Positions 1 to 8,145 of a stretch of DNA of 64,000 bases are shown one piece after another. The notes beneath the pieces are model-generated. The model saw nothing but the letters and a program-made list of their open reading frames with translations, had not been told where the DNA came from and searched no databases. The stretch covers positions 186,001 through 250,000 of the forward strand of contig NZ_JAJTWU010000010.1 of the NCBI RefSeq assembly GCF_021353265.1. The letters are read 5' to 3'. Each line of letters begins with the position of its first letter. The first letter of the stretch is position 1. A program made the position numbers and the translations under genes. The stretch is from Pelomonas cellulosilytica (GTDB lineage: Bacteria > Pseudomonadota > Gammaproteobacteria > Burkholderiales > Burkholderiaceae_C).

Positions 1-2
1 TC

Positions 3-893
3 GCGGTGGCACGGGAGACGCGCGAAAACATCGACTGGCGCCGCGGCGACGCGATGAACGCGGCGGATGTACGGGCCGCAGCAGAAGGCTGCGGCGTCAT
101 CGTGCATGCGGTCAACCCGCCCGGCTACCGCGACTGGGACCGCCTCGTGCTGCCGATGCTGGCGAACAGCATCGCCGCGGCGACCGCGCAGCGCGCCACG
201 CTGGTGTTGCCCGGCACCGTCTACAACTTCGGACCGGACGCATTCCCGCTGCTGCGGGAAGACGCGCCGCAGCACCCTGCCACGCGCAAGGGCGCGATCC
301 GCGCGGCGATGGAGAAGACGCTGCGTGAGGCCAGCGACGTCGGGCTGCGCGTGCTCATCGTGCGGGCCGGGGACTTCTTTGGGCCGCGGGCCGGCAACAA
401 CTGGTTCTCGCAGGCGCTGCTGCGGCCGGGCCGGCCGGTCGCCACGCTCCGCAATCCCGCCGCGGCCGGCGTGGGCCATCAATGGGCCTACCTGCCCGAT
501 GTCGCCCGCACCATGCTCGCGCTGCTGGAGCGGCGCGACACGCTGCCGGCCTTCGCAAGCTTCCACCTGGCCGGGCACTGGGATGCCGACGGCCGCCAGA
601 TGGCCGAGGCCATCCAACGCGTCGTCGCGCGACGCACCGGCCGCACGCCGCGCATCGCACCACTGCCGTGGTGGCTGTTCGACGTGGCATCGCCGTTTGT
701 CGCGACGTTCCGCGAGATGCGCGAGATGCGCTACCTGTGGCAGCAACCGGTGCAGCTGGACAACGCACGACTCGTCGCGACTCTGGGCCATGAACCGCAC
801 ACGCCGCTGGACGAGGCCGTCGAGGCGTCACTGCAGGGCCTGGGTTGCTTGCCGGCCGTGGCCGAGCCCTGCGCCACCAGCGCATCGGGATAG
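3..893 (+). CDS. NAD-dependent epimerase/dehydratase-like protein, 5' end outside window
   Basis: The frame is open to the left edge, so the start and the N-terminal glycine-rich dinucleotide loop lie outside the window; the GTG at 6 need not be the true start. The visible part has extended-SDR character: a mid-strand region ending VLPGTVYNFG, a conserved RAGDFFGP segment, a WAYLPDVA stretch typical of substrate-side loops, and a C-terminal region like NmrA/epimerase proteins acting on NAD(P) and a sugar or small carbonyl substrate. The usual YxxxK is not obvious. It ends 33 bp before the dehydratase, same strand, so the two may be co-transcribed. Substrate unknown. Family sure, function not. 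Confidence 0.75.
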   Translation, partial: AVARETRENIDWRRGDAMNAADVRAAAEGCGVIVHAVNPPGYRDWDRLVLPMLANSIAAATAQRATLVLPGTVYNFGPDAFPLLREDAPQHPATRKGAIRAAMEKTLREASDVGLRVLIVRAGDFFGPRAGNNWFSQALLRPGRPVATLRNPAAAGVGHQWAYLPDVARTMLALLERRDTLPAFASFHLAGHWDADGRQMAEAIQRVVARRTGRTPRIAPLPWWLFDVASPFVATFREMREMRYLWQQPVQLDNARLVATLGHEPHTPLDEAVEASLQGLGCLPAVAEPCATSASG

Positions 894-926
894 CGCTACC
901 ATAGCGTCTCGGACAGGAGACTTGTG

Positions 927-2651
927 ATGACGGACGGGAAGAAGAAGCTGCGCAGCCAGGAGTGGTTTGGCGGGCACGACAAGATGGGATTCGTGCACCG
1001 CTCGTGGCTGCGCAACCAGGGCTACCCGAACGACTGGTTCACCGGCAAGCCGGTCATCGGCATCTGCAACACCTGGAGCGAGTTGACGCCGTGCAACGGC
1101 CACCTGCGCGACCTCGCCGAAAACGTCAAGCGCGGCGTCCTGGAGGCGGGCGGCGTGCCGTTCGAGTTCCCGGTCATGTCGCTCGGCGAGACCATCATGA
1201 AGCCGACGACCATGCTGTTCCGCAACCTGGCGAGCATGGACGTCGAGGAGTCCATCCGAGCCAACCCGCTGGACGGCGTCGTGCTGATGACAGGCTGTGA
1301 CAAGACCACGCCGTCGCTGATGATGGGCGCGTGCAGCGTGGGCCTGCCGACGCTGGTCGTCTCGGGCGGGCCGATGCTCAATGGCAAGTTCCGCGGTGGC
1401 GAGATCGGCTCGGGCACGTTCAACTGGCAGGTCAAGGCCAAGCTGGACAGCGGCGAGTTCAACGACGCCGACCTGACCGAGGCCGAGGTCTGCGGCAGCC
1501 GCAGCGCCGGCCACTGCAACACCATGGGCACGGCGTCCACGATGGCTGTCATGGCCGAGGCGCTGGGCATGACGCTGCCGGGCATGGCGTCCATCCCGGC
1601 CGCCGACTCGCGCAAGAAGCTGATGGCGCAACTGAGCGGCCGGCGCATCGTCGAGATGGTCAACGAGGACCTGACGCCGGCGAAGGTGTTAACGCGCCAG
1701 GCCTTCGAGAACGCCATCGTCGTGAACGCGGCCGTCGGCGGCTCCACCAACCTCATCCTGCACCTGCTCGCGATTGCCGGCCGCATCGGCGTGCCGCTTG
1801 CGCTCGAGGACTTCGACCGCCACGGCAGCCAGGTGCCGTTGCTCGTCAACCTGAAGCCCTCAGGCCAGCGGCTGATGGAGGACTTCTTCTACGCCGGCGG
1901 CCTGTCCGTCGTCATGAAGGAGCTCAGCGACTTGCTGCATCGCGGCGTGCTGACGGTCAACGGCAAGACGCTGGACGAAAACTACCGCGCCGCGACCTGC
2001 TACGACACGACCGTCATCCGCCCGTTGGCCGAGCCGCTGCAGCCGGCGGCCGGCATCGCGGTGCTGCACGGCAACCTGTGCGAGCAGGGCGCCGTCATCA
2101 AGCCGTCGGCGGCCACGCCGGCGCTGCTGAAGCACCGCGGTCCGGCCGTCGTATTCAGTAGCATGGAGGACTACCACGCGCGCATTGACACGCCGGAACT
2201 CGCCATCACCGCCGACAGCGTCATCGTGCTGCAGGGCGTAGGGCCGCGCGGCTACCCCGGCATGCCGGAGGTCGGCAACGTGGACCTGCCGCGCAAGCTC
2301 GTCGCCGAAGGCGTGACGGACATGGTGCGCATCTCCGACGGCCGCATGAGCGGCACAGCCTACGGCACCGTCGTGCTGCACGTCGCGCCGGAGTCGGCCG
2401 CCGGCGGCACACTGGCACTGGTGCAGGACGGTGACCTCATCGAGCTGGACGTGCCGGGACGCCGGCTGCAGCTGCTCGTCAGCGACGACGAGCTGGCCCG
2501 CCGCCGCGCCGCCTGGGCGCCGCCAGAGGCCGTGGCAACGCGGGGTTATGTCAAGCTCTACGTCGACCATGTCCAGCAGGCGCACCTCGGCGCGGACATG
2601 GATGTGCTGGTGGGCAGCTCGGGCCCGGTCGTCGCACGCGATTCGCATTGA
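927..2651 (+). CDS. IlvD/Edd-family sugar-acid dehydratase (L-arabinonate dehydratase-like)
   Basis: 574-residue Fe-S dehydratase that removes water from a sugar acid to give a 2-keto-3-deoxy acid. The three cluster cysteines are visible at C56 (ELTPCNGH), C124 (MTGCDKTTPS) and C197 (GHCNTMGT). These spacings match, from memory, C59/C127/C200 of the structurally studied Rhizobium L-arabinonate dehydratase, and K126 after the second cysteine matches its modified lysine. The TTPS and HCNTMGTAST motifs point to the sugar-acid branch rather than branched-chain IlvD. The ATG at 927 has AGGAG 7 nt upstream (915-919); GTG at 924 is an alternative. No other sugar-acid pathway gene sits beside it, so the exact substrate is open. 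Confidence 0.88.
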   Translation: MTDGKKKLRSQEWFGGHDKMGFVHRSWLRNQGYPNDWFTGKPVIGICNTWSELTPCNGHLRDLAENVKRGVLEAGGVPFEFPVMSLGETIMKPTTMLFRNLASMDVEESIRANPLDGVVLMTGCDKTTPSLMMGACSVGLPTLVVSGGPMLNGKFRGGEIGSGTFNWQVKAKLDSGEFNDADLTEAEVCGSRSAGHCNTMGTASTMAVMAEALGMTLPGMASIPAADSRKKLMAQLSGRRIVEMVNEDLTPAKVLTRQAFENAIVVNAAVGGSTNLILHLLAIAGRIGVPLALEDFDRHGSQVPLLVNLKPSGQRLMEDFFYAGGLSVVMKELSDLLHRGVLTVNGKTLDENYRAATCYDTTVIRPLAEPLQPAAGIAVLHGNLCEQGAVIKPSAATPALLKHRGPAVVFSSMEDYHARIDTPELAITADSVIVLQGVGPRGYPGMPEVGNVDLPRKLVAEGVTDMVRISDGRMSGTAYGTVVLHVAPESAAGGTLALVQDGDLIELDVPGRRLQLLVSDDELARRRAAWAPPEAVATRGYVKLYVDHVQQAHLGADMDVLVGSSGPVVARDSH

Positions 2652-2711
2652 AACGCACGGCGGCTGGGCGCTGGCCATAATGGTCCGGTCGTCCTCCAAG
2701 CCCCTGCCGCC

Positions 2712-3458
2712 ATGACCTACTGCGTCGCGATGCGCCTGCGCGCCGGCCTGCTGTTCGCCTCCGACACCCGCACGAATGCCGGCGTCGACCACATCGCCAG
2801 CTTCCGCAAGATGCACCAGTTCCAGATCCCGCACCAGCGCGAGATCGTCGTGCTGACCGCGGGCAACCTGGCAACGACGCAGTCCGTCATCTCCCTGCTG
2901 AACCAGCGACTGAAGGGCGACGGCGAGCACCTGCTCAACCTGCCGAGTCTCTACGACGCCGCCGTGCTGCTCGGCCGCACGGTGCGCGAGGTCATCGACC
3001 GCGACACCGACCCGCTGGACCGGCGTAGCAACAACGTCGACTTCGGCGCCAACTTCCTGCTCGGCGGCCAGATCAAGGGCGAGGGGCCGCGGCTGTTCCA
3101 CGTCTACCCGCAGGGCAACTTCATCGAGGCGACGGAAGACACGCCTTACTTCCAGATCGGCGAGAGCAAGTACGGCAAGCCCATCATCGACCGCGTCATC
3201 GACTACGACACCACGCCGCTGGACGAGGCGGCCAAGTGCACGCTCGTCAGCTTCGACTCGACGATCCGCTCCAACCTGTCGGTCGGCCTCCCGATCGACA
3301 TGCTAATGCTGCGCGCCAACCAGTTCGAGATGGCAATGAAGCCGCCACACCGCATCGGCCGCGACGATCCGTACTTCCTGGCGCTGCGCGATGGCTGGAG
3401 CGCGGGGCTGCGTCGCGTGTTCGACGAGTTGCCGAACGAGCCCTGGTTTGATGCTTGA
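2712..3458 (+). CDS. Anbu-type proteasome-like peptidase
   Basis: 248 residues, the usual size for the bacterial proteasome-related Anbu family (ancestral beta subunit). It begins MTYCVAMRL, so the would-be N-terminal nucleophile is Thr2, followed by the family's LFASDTRTNAGVDH segment with the conserved Asp, and later FLLGGQIKGEGPRLFHVYPQGNF. Known family members form helical or ring-like self-assemblies; a proteolytic substrate has not been firmly established. Elsewhere Anbu is usually encoded with a transglutaminase-like protein, an alpha-E protein and a circularly permuted ATP-grasp protein. None of these is adjacent here: it lies between the dehydratase and convergent nadC. A -10-like CATAAT is at 2676-2681. 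Confidence 0.9.
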   Translation: MTYCVAMRLRAGLLFASDTRTNAGVDHIASFRKMHQFQIPHQREIVVLTAGNLATTQSVISLLNQRLKGDGEHLLNLPSLYDAAVLLGRTVREVIDRDTDPLDRRSNNVDFGANFLLGGQIKGEGPRLFHVYPQGNFIEATEDTPYFQIGESKYGKPIIDRVIDYDTTPLDEAAKCTLVSFDSTIRSNLSVGLPIDMLMLRANQFEMAMKPPHRIGRDDPYFLALRDGWSAGLRRVFDELPNEPWFDA

Positions 3459-3693
3459 GCCCCTCGCCTGACGGGCCGACTTCGGGCGGCCGGCGCTCGG
3501 ATTGCAGTCGGAACGCAAGAAGGGCACAGAGCCCAACGCGCGTCCCTGGCATCTTCAACGCACTGGGCTGAAGGCGACATCAGCCGCACAACACGCTGAT
3601 GTATCCAGGGAGAGCAAACGTGGGGTCTGCGCCCGGAACGAAATTTAGGGCGCGGCCCGGCTCCCTCGTGTAGGACCGGGACGCGTCAGAGGC

Positions 3694-4557
3694 TCAGACG
3701 GGACCGAGCACACGCATCGAGTAGTCCACCGCCTTGACGTCCTTCGTCAGCCGGCCGATGGAGATGCGGTCGACGCCGGTCGCTGCGATCCAGCGCAGCT
3801 GCTCCAGCGCGACGCCGCCCGACACCTCCAGCAGCGCACGCCCGGCGTTCACGGCCACGGCCTCGCGCATCAGCGGCTCGGTGAAGTTGTCCAGCAGCAC
3901 GCTGACCGCGCCGGCGTCCAGCGCCTCACGCAGTTGGGCGATGGTCTCGACTTCGATCTGGATGTCCACGCCGGCGTTCAAGGCCTGCGCCGCGCGCAGC
4001 GCGTGGCCGACGCCGCCGGCCGCCGCGATGTGGTTCTCCTTGATGAGGATGCCCGCGTAGAGCGCCAGCCGCTGGTTCTGCCCGCCGCCGACGCGCACCG
4101 CGTACTTTTGCGCCAGGCGCAGGCCGGGGAGGGTCTTGCGCGTGTCGAGGATGGCACAGCCGCGCGGGTTGGGGCTGGCGCCGGCCACCGCATCCACGTG
4201 GGCGCGCGTGATGGTGGCCGTGGCGGAGAGCAGCTGCAGGAAGTTCAGCGCAGGCCGTTCGGCCGACAGCAGCAGCCGGCCATCGGCCTCGATGCGGCAG
4301 ACGATGCTGTCTGCCGCCATCGCCGCGCCTTCGTCGTAGAGCCAGTCGATTCGGACGGTCGCATCCAGCGCGGCGAACACGCCGTCGAACCAGTCGCGCC
4401 CGCACAGCACCGCCGCTTCGCGCACCCGTACCTGGGCCGCCACGCGCCGGCCCGCGGGCACGAGCTGGGCGGTCCAGTCGCAGCGGCCAATGTCCTCAGC
4501 CAGCGCGTCGCGGATGTTGCGGGCGCGGGCCTCTTCGAGCGTCTCCTGCGCAAACAT
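3694..4557 (-). CDS. nadC: Quinolinate phosphoribosyltransferase (nicotinate-nucleotide pyrophosphorylase)
   Basis: 287 residues. It converts quinolinate and PRPP to nicotinate mononucleotide, CO2 and pyrophosphate in de novo NAD synthesis, in the cytoplasm. Family signatures are clear: LAEDIG near the N terminus, LNFLQLLSATAT, ILDTRKTLPGLR, KYAVRVGGGQNQR (PRPP/quinolinate site), LIKENHI and the C-terminal ISIGRLTKDVKAVDYSMR. The ATG at 4557 shares its A with the TGA of the upstream FAH-family gene, giving translational coupling; a GTG at 4560 is also in frame. nadA and nadB are not next to it. Confidence 0.95.
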   Translation of the reverse strand: MFAQETLEEARARNIRDALAEDIGRCDWTAQLVPAGRRVAAQVRVREAAVLCGRDWFDGVFAALDATVRIDWLYDEGAAMAADSIVCRIEADGRLLLSAERPALNFLQLLSATATITRAHVDAVAGASPNPRGCAILDTRKTLPGLRLAQKYAVRVGGGQNQRLALYAGILIKENHIAAAGGVGHALRAAQALNAGVDIQIEVETIAQLREALDAGAVSVLLDNFTEPLMREAVAVNAGRALLEVSGGVALEQLRWIAATGVDRISIGRLTKDVKAVDYSMRVLGPV

Positions 4558-5255
4558 CACTCGGCCGGCCCGATCGTCAACGAGATGTCGCCCAGGCCTT
4601 CGATGCGGCCGGTGATCACGTCGCCCGCCACCACGGCGCCCACACCGGCCGGCGTGCCGGTGTAGATCAGATCGCCCGGGTGCAGCCGGTACAGCTGCGA
4701 CAGGTTGGAGACGATCTCGGCGGCGCTCCAGATCATGTCGGCCAGATCGCCGCGCTGCTTCTCCACGCCGTTAACGGCCAACGTGATGGCGCCCTTGTCC
4801 AGCACGCCCACATCGGCCGCACGCGCAATGTCGCCGAGGATGGCGGACTGGTCGAAGCCCTTGGCCGTGTCCCAGGGCTTGCCGGCGGCCTTGGCCGCGG
4901 CCTGCAGATCGCGGCGGGTCATGTCCAGGCCCGCGGCATAGCCCCAGATCGCCGCTTTGGCGGCCTCGGGCGTCACCTTGAACACAGGCGCACCCAGCGC
5001 CAACACCAGCTCCATCTCGTAGTGGTAGTTGCTGGTCTGGGTCGGGTAAGGCACCGTCGAGCCGGAAGGCGTCAACGCGGTGGCCGGCTTCGTGAAATAG
5101 AACGGCGGCTCGCGCGTCGGGTCGGCACCCATCTCGCGGGCATGATCGGCATAGTTGCGGCCGACGCAGAAGATGCGGCGCACCGCGTAACGGGCGTCCG
5201 TACCGCGCACGGCAGCACTGGGAATCTCGGCAGGAGGAAAGACGAAGTTGCTCAT
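4557..5255 (-). CDS. Fumarylacetoacetate hydrolase (FAH) family protein
   Basis: 232 residues. FAH-family proteins use a divalent metal to hydrolyse or decarboxylate beta-diketo acids, for example fumarylpyruvate, acylpyruvates or oxaloacetate. Visible elements are CVGRNYADHAREMG near the N terminus, PPFYFTKPATAL, the metal-binding HYEMELVLALG, a conserved DMTRRDLQ, and the C-terminal GDLIYTGTPAGVG. The closest described group, from memory, is fumarylpyruvate hydrolase or acylpyruvase (FAHD1-like). An in-frame extension upstream exists but has no family resemblance; the ATG at 5255 begins the conserved MSNFVFPP. It overlaps nadC by one base and lies head-to-head with the RlpA-like gene, the two possible start codons overlapping. 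Confidence 0.9.
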   Translation of the reverse strand: MSNFVFPPAEIPSAAVRGTDARYAVRRIFCVGRNYADHAREMGADPTREPPFYFTKPATALTPSGSTVPYPTQTSNYHYEMELVLALGAPVFKVTPEAAKAAIWGYAAGLDMTRRDLQAAAKAAGKPWDTAKGFDQSAILGDIARAADVGVLDKGAITLAVNGVEKQRGDLADMIWSAAEIVSNLSQLYRLHPGDLIYTGTPAGVGAVVAGDVITGRIEGLGDISLTIGPAE

Positions 5256-6156
5256 GGCATGGCATCCACGATGGGGACGGAGGGCGCAGCATACTGGCCA
5301 GCTGATGGCGGTGCTGGCGCTGGCCGCGCTTGGCGGCTGCGCGACCCGGCCCGCCGCCACCGGAAGCGCCGACCGCGACGGCCCGCTGCCCAACCCGCCG
5401 GCCAACCTGGCACAGGTGCCCGACGCGGTGCCGCGCATCGAGCCCATCCGCATCGGCGGGCCCAACAAGCCCTACGAAGTGCTGGGCGAGCGCTACGAGC
5501 CCATCACCGCGGACAGCGCCTACGTGGACCGCGGCATTGCCACCTGGTACGGCCGCAAGTTCCACGGCCGGCCCACGGCCAGCGGCGAGGTCTACAACAT
5601 GTACGCGATGACCGCGGCCCATGCGACGCTGCCCATCCCCAGCTACGCCCGTGTCAGAAACCCGGCCAACGGCCGAGAGGTCATTGTCCGCATCAACGAC
5701 CGCGGCCCATTCCACAAGGGCCGCATCATCGACCTGAGCTACACCGCCGCGCTGAAGCTCGACCTGCTGCGCGGCGCCGGGCCGGTGGAGGTGCGCCGCA
5801 TCACCTACGCCGAGATCCGCGCCGGCACCTGGCCCAGGCCCGCCGAGCCGGCGCCCGTCTTCGTGCCGGACGCACCGCCCGCGGCGCCGCAACGGGACAC
5901 CACCGCCACCGTCGCTGCCGCGGCGGGCGCCTGGCTGCAGTTCGGCGCCTTCGCCAAGCTGGACGCCGCCGAAAGCCTGCGCCAGCGTGTGGCCGAGGCC
6001 GACCTGACGCTGCTGCCGCTGCTCACCATCGTCCGCGAAGCTGGCCTGCACCGGCTGCGCGCCGGCCCTTTCCCGAGCGCCGATGAGGCCCGCGCGACGG
6101 CCGAGCGGCTGCGCGCCGATGCCGGGCTGGAGGCCAGCCTGGTCCCGCCGCGCTGA
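5254..6156 (+). CDS. rlpA: RlpA-like septal lytic transglycosylase lipoprotein with SPOR domain
   Basis: About 300 residues. A basic N region (MAWHPRWGRRAQH) is followed by a short hydrophobic stretch ending LAALGGC, a lipobox that would anchor it in the outer membrane. Next comes the double-psi beta-barrel: GIATWYGRKFHGRPTASGE, MTAAHATLPIPSYARV and VRINDRGPFHKGRIIDLS, containing the Glu, His and Asp expected for RlpA activity on peptidoglycan lacking stem peptides. The last 75 residues (WLQFGAFAK to LRAGPFPS) form a SPOR domain, which targets division sites. Start uncertain: ATG 5254 coincides with the divergent FAH start, while ATG 5305 leaves too short a signal peptide although a -10-like CATACT sits at 5290-5295. 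Confidence 0.88.
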   Translation: MAWHPRWGRRAQHTGQLMAVLALAALGGCATRPAATGSADRDGPLPNPPANLAQVPDAVPRIEPIRIGGPNKPYEVLGERYEPITADSAYVDRGIATWYGRKFHGRPTASGEVYNMYAMTAAHATLPIPSYARVRNPANGREVIVRINDRGPFHKGRIIDLSYTAALKLDLLRGAGPVEVRRITYAEIRAGTWPRPAEPAPVFVPDAPPAAPQRDTTATVAAAAGAWLQFGAFAKLDAAESLRQRVAEADLTLLPLLTIVREAGLHRLRAGPFPSADEARATAERLRADAGLEASLVPPR

Positions 6157-6160
6157 GGTG

Positions 6161-6901
6161 CTAGCGGCCGCCCGCTACGTCCAGCATCGCGCCCACCGTG
6201 TAACTGGCCGCGTCGCCGAGCAGCCAGACGATGGCCTCGGCGATCTCCTCCGGGCGGCCGAGCCGCTGGATCGGGATGCCGGCCACCGCGCCAGCCGCGT
6301 CCATGCCGCTGGCGGAGTGGATGTCGGTGTCGATGACGCCGGGCCGCACACCGTTGACGCGGATTCCCTCGGCGATCAACTCCCGGGCCAGGCCCCTCGT
6401 CAGCGTGTCGACGGCGCCCTTCGTGGCCGCGTAGTCGACATAGATGCCGGCCGAACCGAACTCCGCCGCCCGCGAGCTGATGTTGACGATCGCGCCACCC
6501 GCGCCGCCGCGCGCCGTGCTCATGCGCCGCGCCGCCTGCTGGCAGCACAGCAGCGTGCCGATGACGTTCACGTCGAACAGTCGCCGCCAGCGCTCAGGCG
6601 TCATCGCGTCGAGCCGCGCGGCCGGCGCGACGATACCCGCGTTGTTCACCAGCCCCGCCAGACGACCGCCCGCAGCATCCAGCGCCGTGAACATCGCGGC
6701 CACCTGCGCCGCGTCGGCCACGTCGGCGCGGCAGGTCAGCGCGCGGCGGCCGCTGGCGCGCAACTCGGCGGCCAGCGCCCCGGCGGCAGGGCCGTCCTGC
6801 GCATAGTTGATCGCCACGTCCCAGCCGACCGCGGCGCAGCGCCGGGCGGTCGCCGCGCCAATGCCGCGCGAGCCACCGGTGATCAAGATCCAGTCAGACA
6901 T
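6161..6901 (-). CDS. Short-chain dehydrogenase/reductase (classical SDR)
   Basis: 246 residues, NAD(P)-dependent oxidoreductase. The classical SDR features are in order: TGGSRGIGAA cofactor loop, RADVAD (adenine pocket), NNAG, the catalytic serine in NISSRAA, YAATK catalytic Tyr-Lys, and PGVIDTDIH. The C-terminal GRPEEIAEAIVWLLGD...VGAMLDVAGGR is the FabG/glucose-dehydrogenase-like ending. The start is placed at MSDWILITGG; ATG 6910 is three codons upstream. Convergent with the RlpA-like gene and divergent from the first GGDEF gene with a 50-bp gap. Substrate unknown. Confidence 0.9.
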   Translation of the reverse strand: MSDWILITGGSRGIGAATARRCAAVGWDVAINYAQDGPAAGALAAELRASGRRALTCRADVADAAQVAAMFTALDAAGGRLAGLVNNAGIVAPAARLDAMTPERWRRLFDVNVIGTLLCCQQAARRMSTARGGAGGAIVNISSRAAEFGSAGIYVDYAATKGAVDTLTRGLARELIAEGIRVNGVRPGVIDTDIHSASGMDAAGAVAGIPIQRLGRPEEIAEAIVWLLGDAASYTVGAMLDVAGGR

Positions 6902-6951
6902 GCCCGGCATTGTGTCGGCGTCGGAGAAGATACGGCCCCTTCTCGCGACCT

Positions 6952-8145
6952 ATGCAGTTTCTCGACGTCCCGACCATCCTCCAGGTCACCGCCCTCTTCA
7001 ACCTGATGTCGGCGCTGGCCTGGCTGGCGCTCGCCCAGGTGTTCCGTGTCGCGCCGCGGGCGGGCCGGCTCATGGCGGGCTTCCACCTGCTTTATGTCAT
7101 GACGCTGCGCCAGCAGGAAGCCGCTGCCGGCTGGCCGCCGCCCCTGCGGCAGGCAATGACGGAATTCGGCCTGCTGGGCTGCTCGGTGCTGCTTCTGCTG
7201 GCGCTGCGGCGCATGCTGCGCAGCCGGCAGCGCTCTCACGACATCGCATCGATCGCCGGCCTGGGCGCAGCAGCCATCGCCGCAGGGCTGGCCGGCGGGC
7301 AGGCGCTGGTCCCGCAGTTGGCCAGCACGGCCTGCGTCGCGGCCTTGGCGCTGCTTTCGACCCGCGAGGTAGTGCGCGGCCTGGCCGGGCGGCTGTCCCG
7401 CCCCGTCATCGCATGCACGGTGCTGCCCTTTGCGCTGCTGGCGGCGCTGAGCAGCGCACACCTCGTCGAGCTGCTGCTGGACCCCAGCTGGGCCGAGGCC
7501 GTGGCCGCCGACCGCCTGCCCAGCGCCCTGCGCGCCTCGCTGCTGTTCGTCATCACGGCGGGCATCACGCTGGACCTGATCTCGCTGATGATCTGGCGCG
7601 TCATCGCGCGCATCCAGCATCTGACCGAGCGCGACACGCTGACCGGCGCCATGAACCGGCGGGCCTTCGAGCAGGCGCTGGTGGAGGCGCAAGGCCTGCT
7701 GCAGCGCGGCCACCGGTTCGCCCTGGTCATGATCGACATCGACCATTTCAAGCGGGTCAACGACACGCATGGCCACGCAGCCGGGGACGCGGCTCTTCAG
7801 CACTGCGTCCGGATCTGGCAGACCGGGCTACGCGAGGTGGACCGGCTGGGCCGCCTCGGTGGCGAGGAGTTCTGTGCGCTGCTGCCGCTGGCCGCCGCGG
7901 ACGACCTGGACACGGCCGCCACCATCGCCGAGCGGCTGCGCGCCGGCCTGTCGGCGCAGCCGCTGCGCTGGCACGAGCTGGAGCTGCCGCTGTCCGCCAG
8001 CTTCGGCGTGGCACTGCCGGTGGCGGGTGATGCGCAGGGCCAGGTCGGCATGGCGCGAGCCGATGCCGAGCTCTACCGTGCCAAGGCCGAGGGCCGCAAC
8101 CGCGTCTGCGCCGCGACGCACCTGCAGGAGCTGGCCGCCGCATGA
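6952..8145 (+). CDS. Membrane-bound diguanylate cyclase (GGDEF), first of a tandem pair
   Basis: 397 residues. The N-terminal 210 or so contain several hydrophobic segments consistent with a six- or seven-helix membrane sensor. A GGDEF domain follows, starting at RDTLTGAMNRRAFEQAL, with the active loop GGEEF at residues 303-307. RxxD (REVD) five residues before it forms the inhibitory c-di-GMP site, so the cyclase should be active and product-inhibited. It makes c-di-GMP from GTP at the inner membrane. The stop codon overlaps the next gene by 4 bp (ATGA), and the two proteins share architecture, indicating a tandem duplication. The start at ATG 6952 gives MQFLDVPTILQ; an upstream in-frame extension is Arg-rich and unlikely. 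Confidence 0.92.
   Translation: MQFLDVPTILQVTALFNLMSALAWLALAQVFRVAPRAGRLMAGFHLLYVMTLRQQEAAAGWPPPLRQAMTEFGLLGCSVLLLLALRRMLRSRQRSHDIASIAGLGAAAIAAGLAGGQALVPQLASTACVAALALLSTREVVRGLAGRLSRPVIACTVLPFALLAALSSAHLVELLLDPSWAEAVAADRLPSALRASLLFVITAGITLDLISLMIWRVIARIQHLTERDTLTGAMNRRAFEQALVEAQGLLQRGHRFALVMIDIDHFKRVNDTHGHAAGDAALQHCVRIWQTGLREVDRLGRLGGEEFCALLPLAAADDLDTAATIAERLRAGLSAQPLRWHELELPLSASFGVALPVAGDAQGQVGMARADAELYRAKAEGRNRVCAATHLQELAAA

Noticed and set aside
2653..2681. Full sigma-70 promoter ahead of the Anbu gene
   Set aside because: CATAAT at 2676 is a fair -10, but the nearest TTGAAA (2648-2653) is 22 nt away, too far for a standard spacer.
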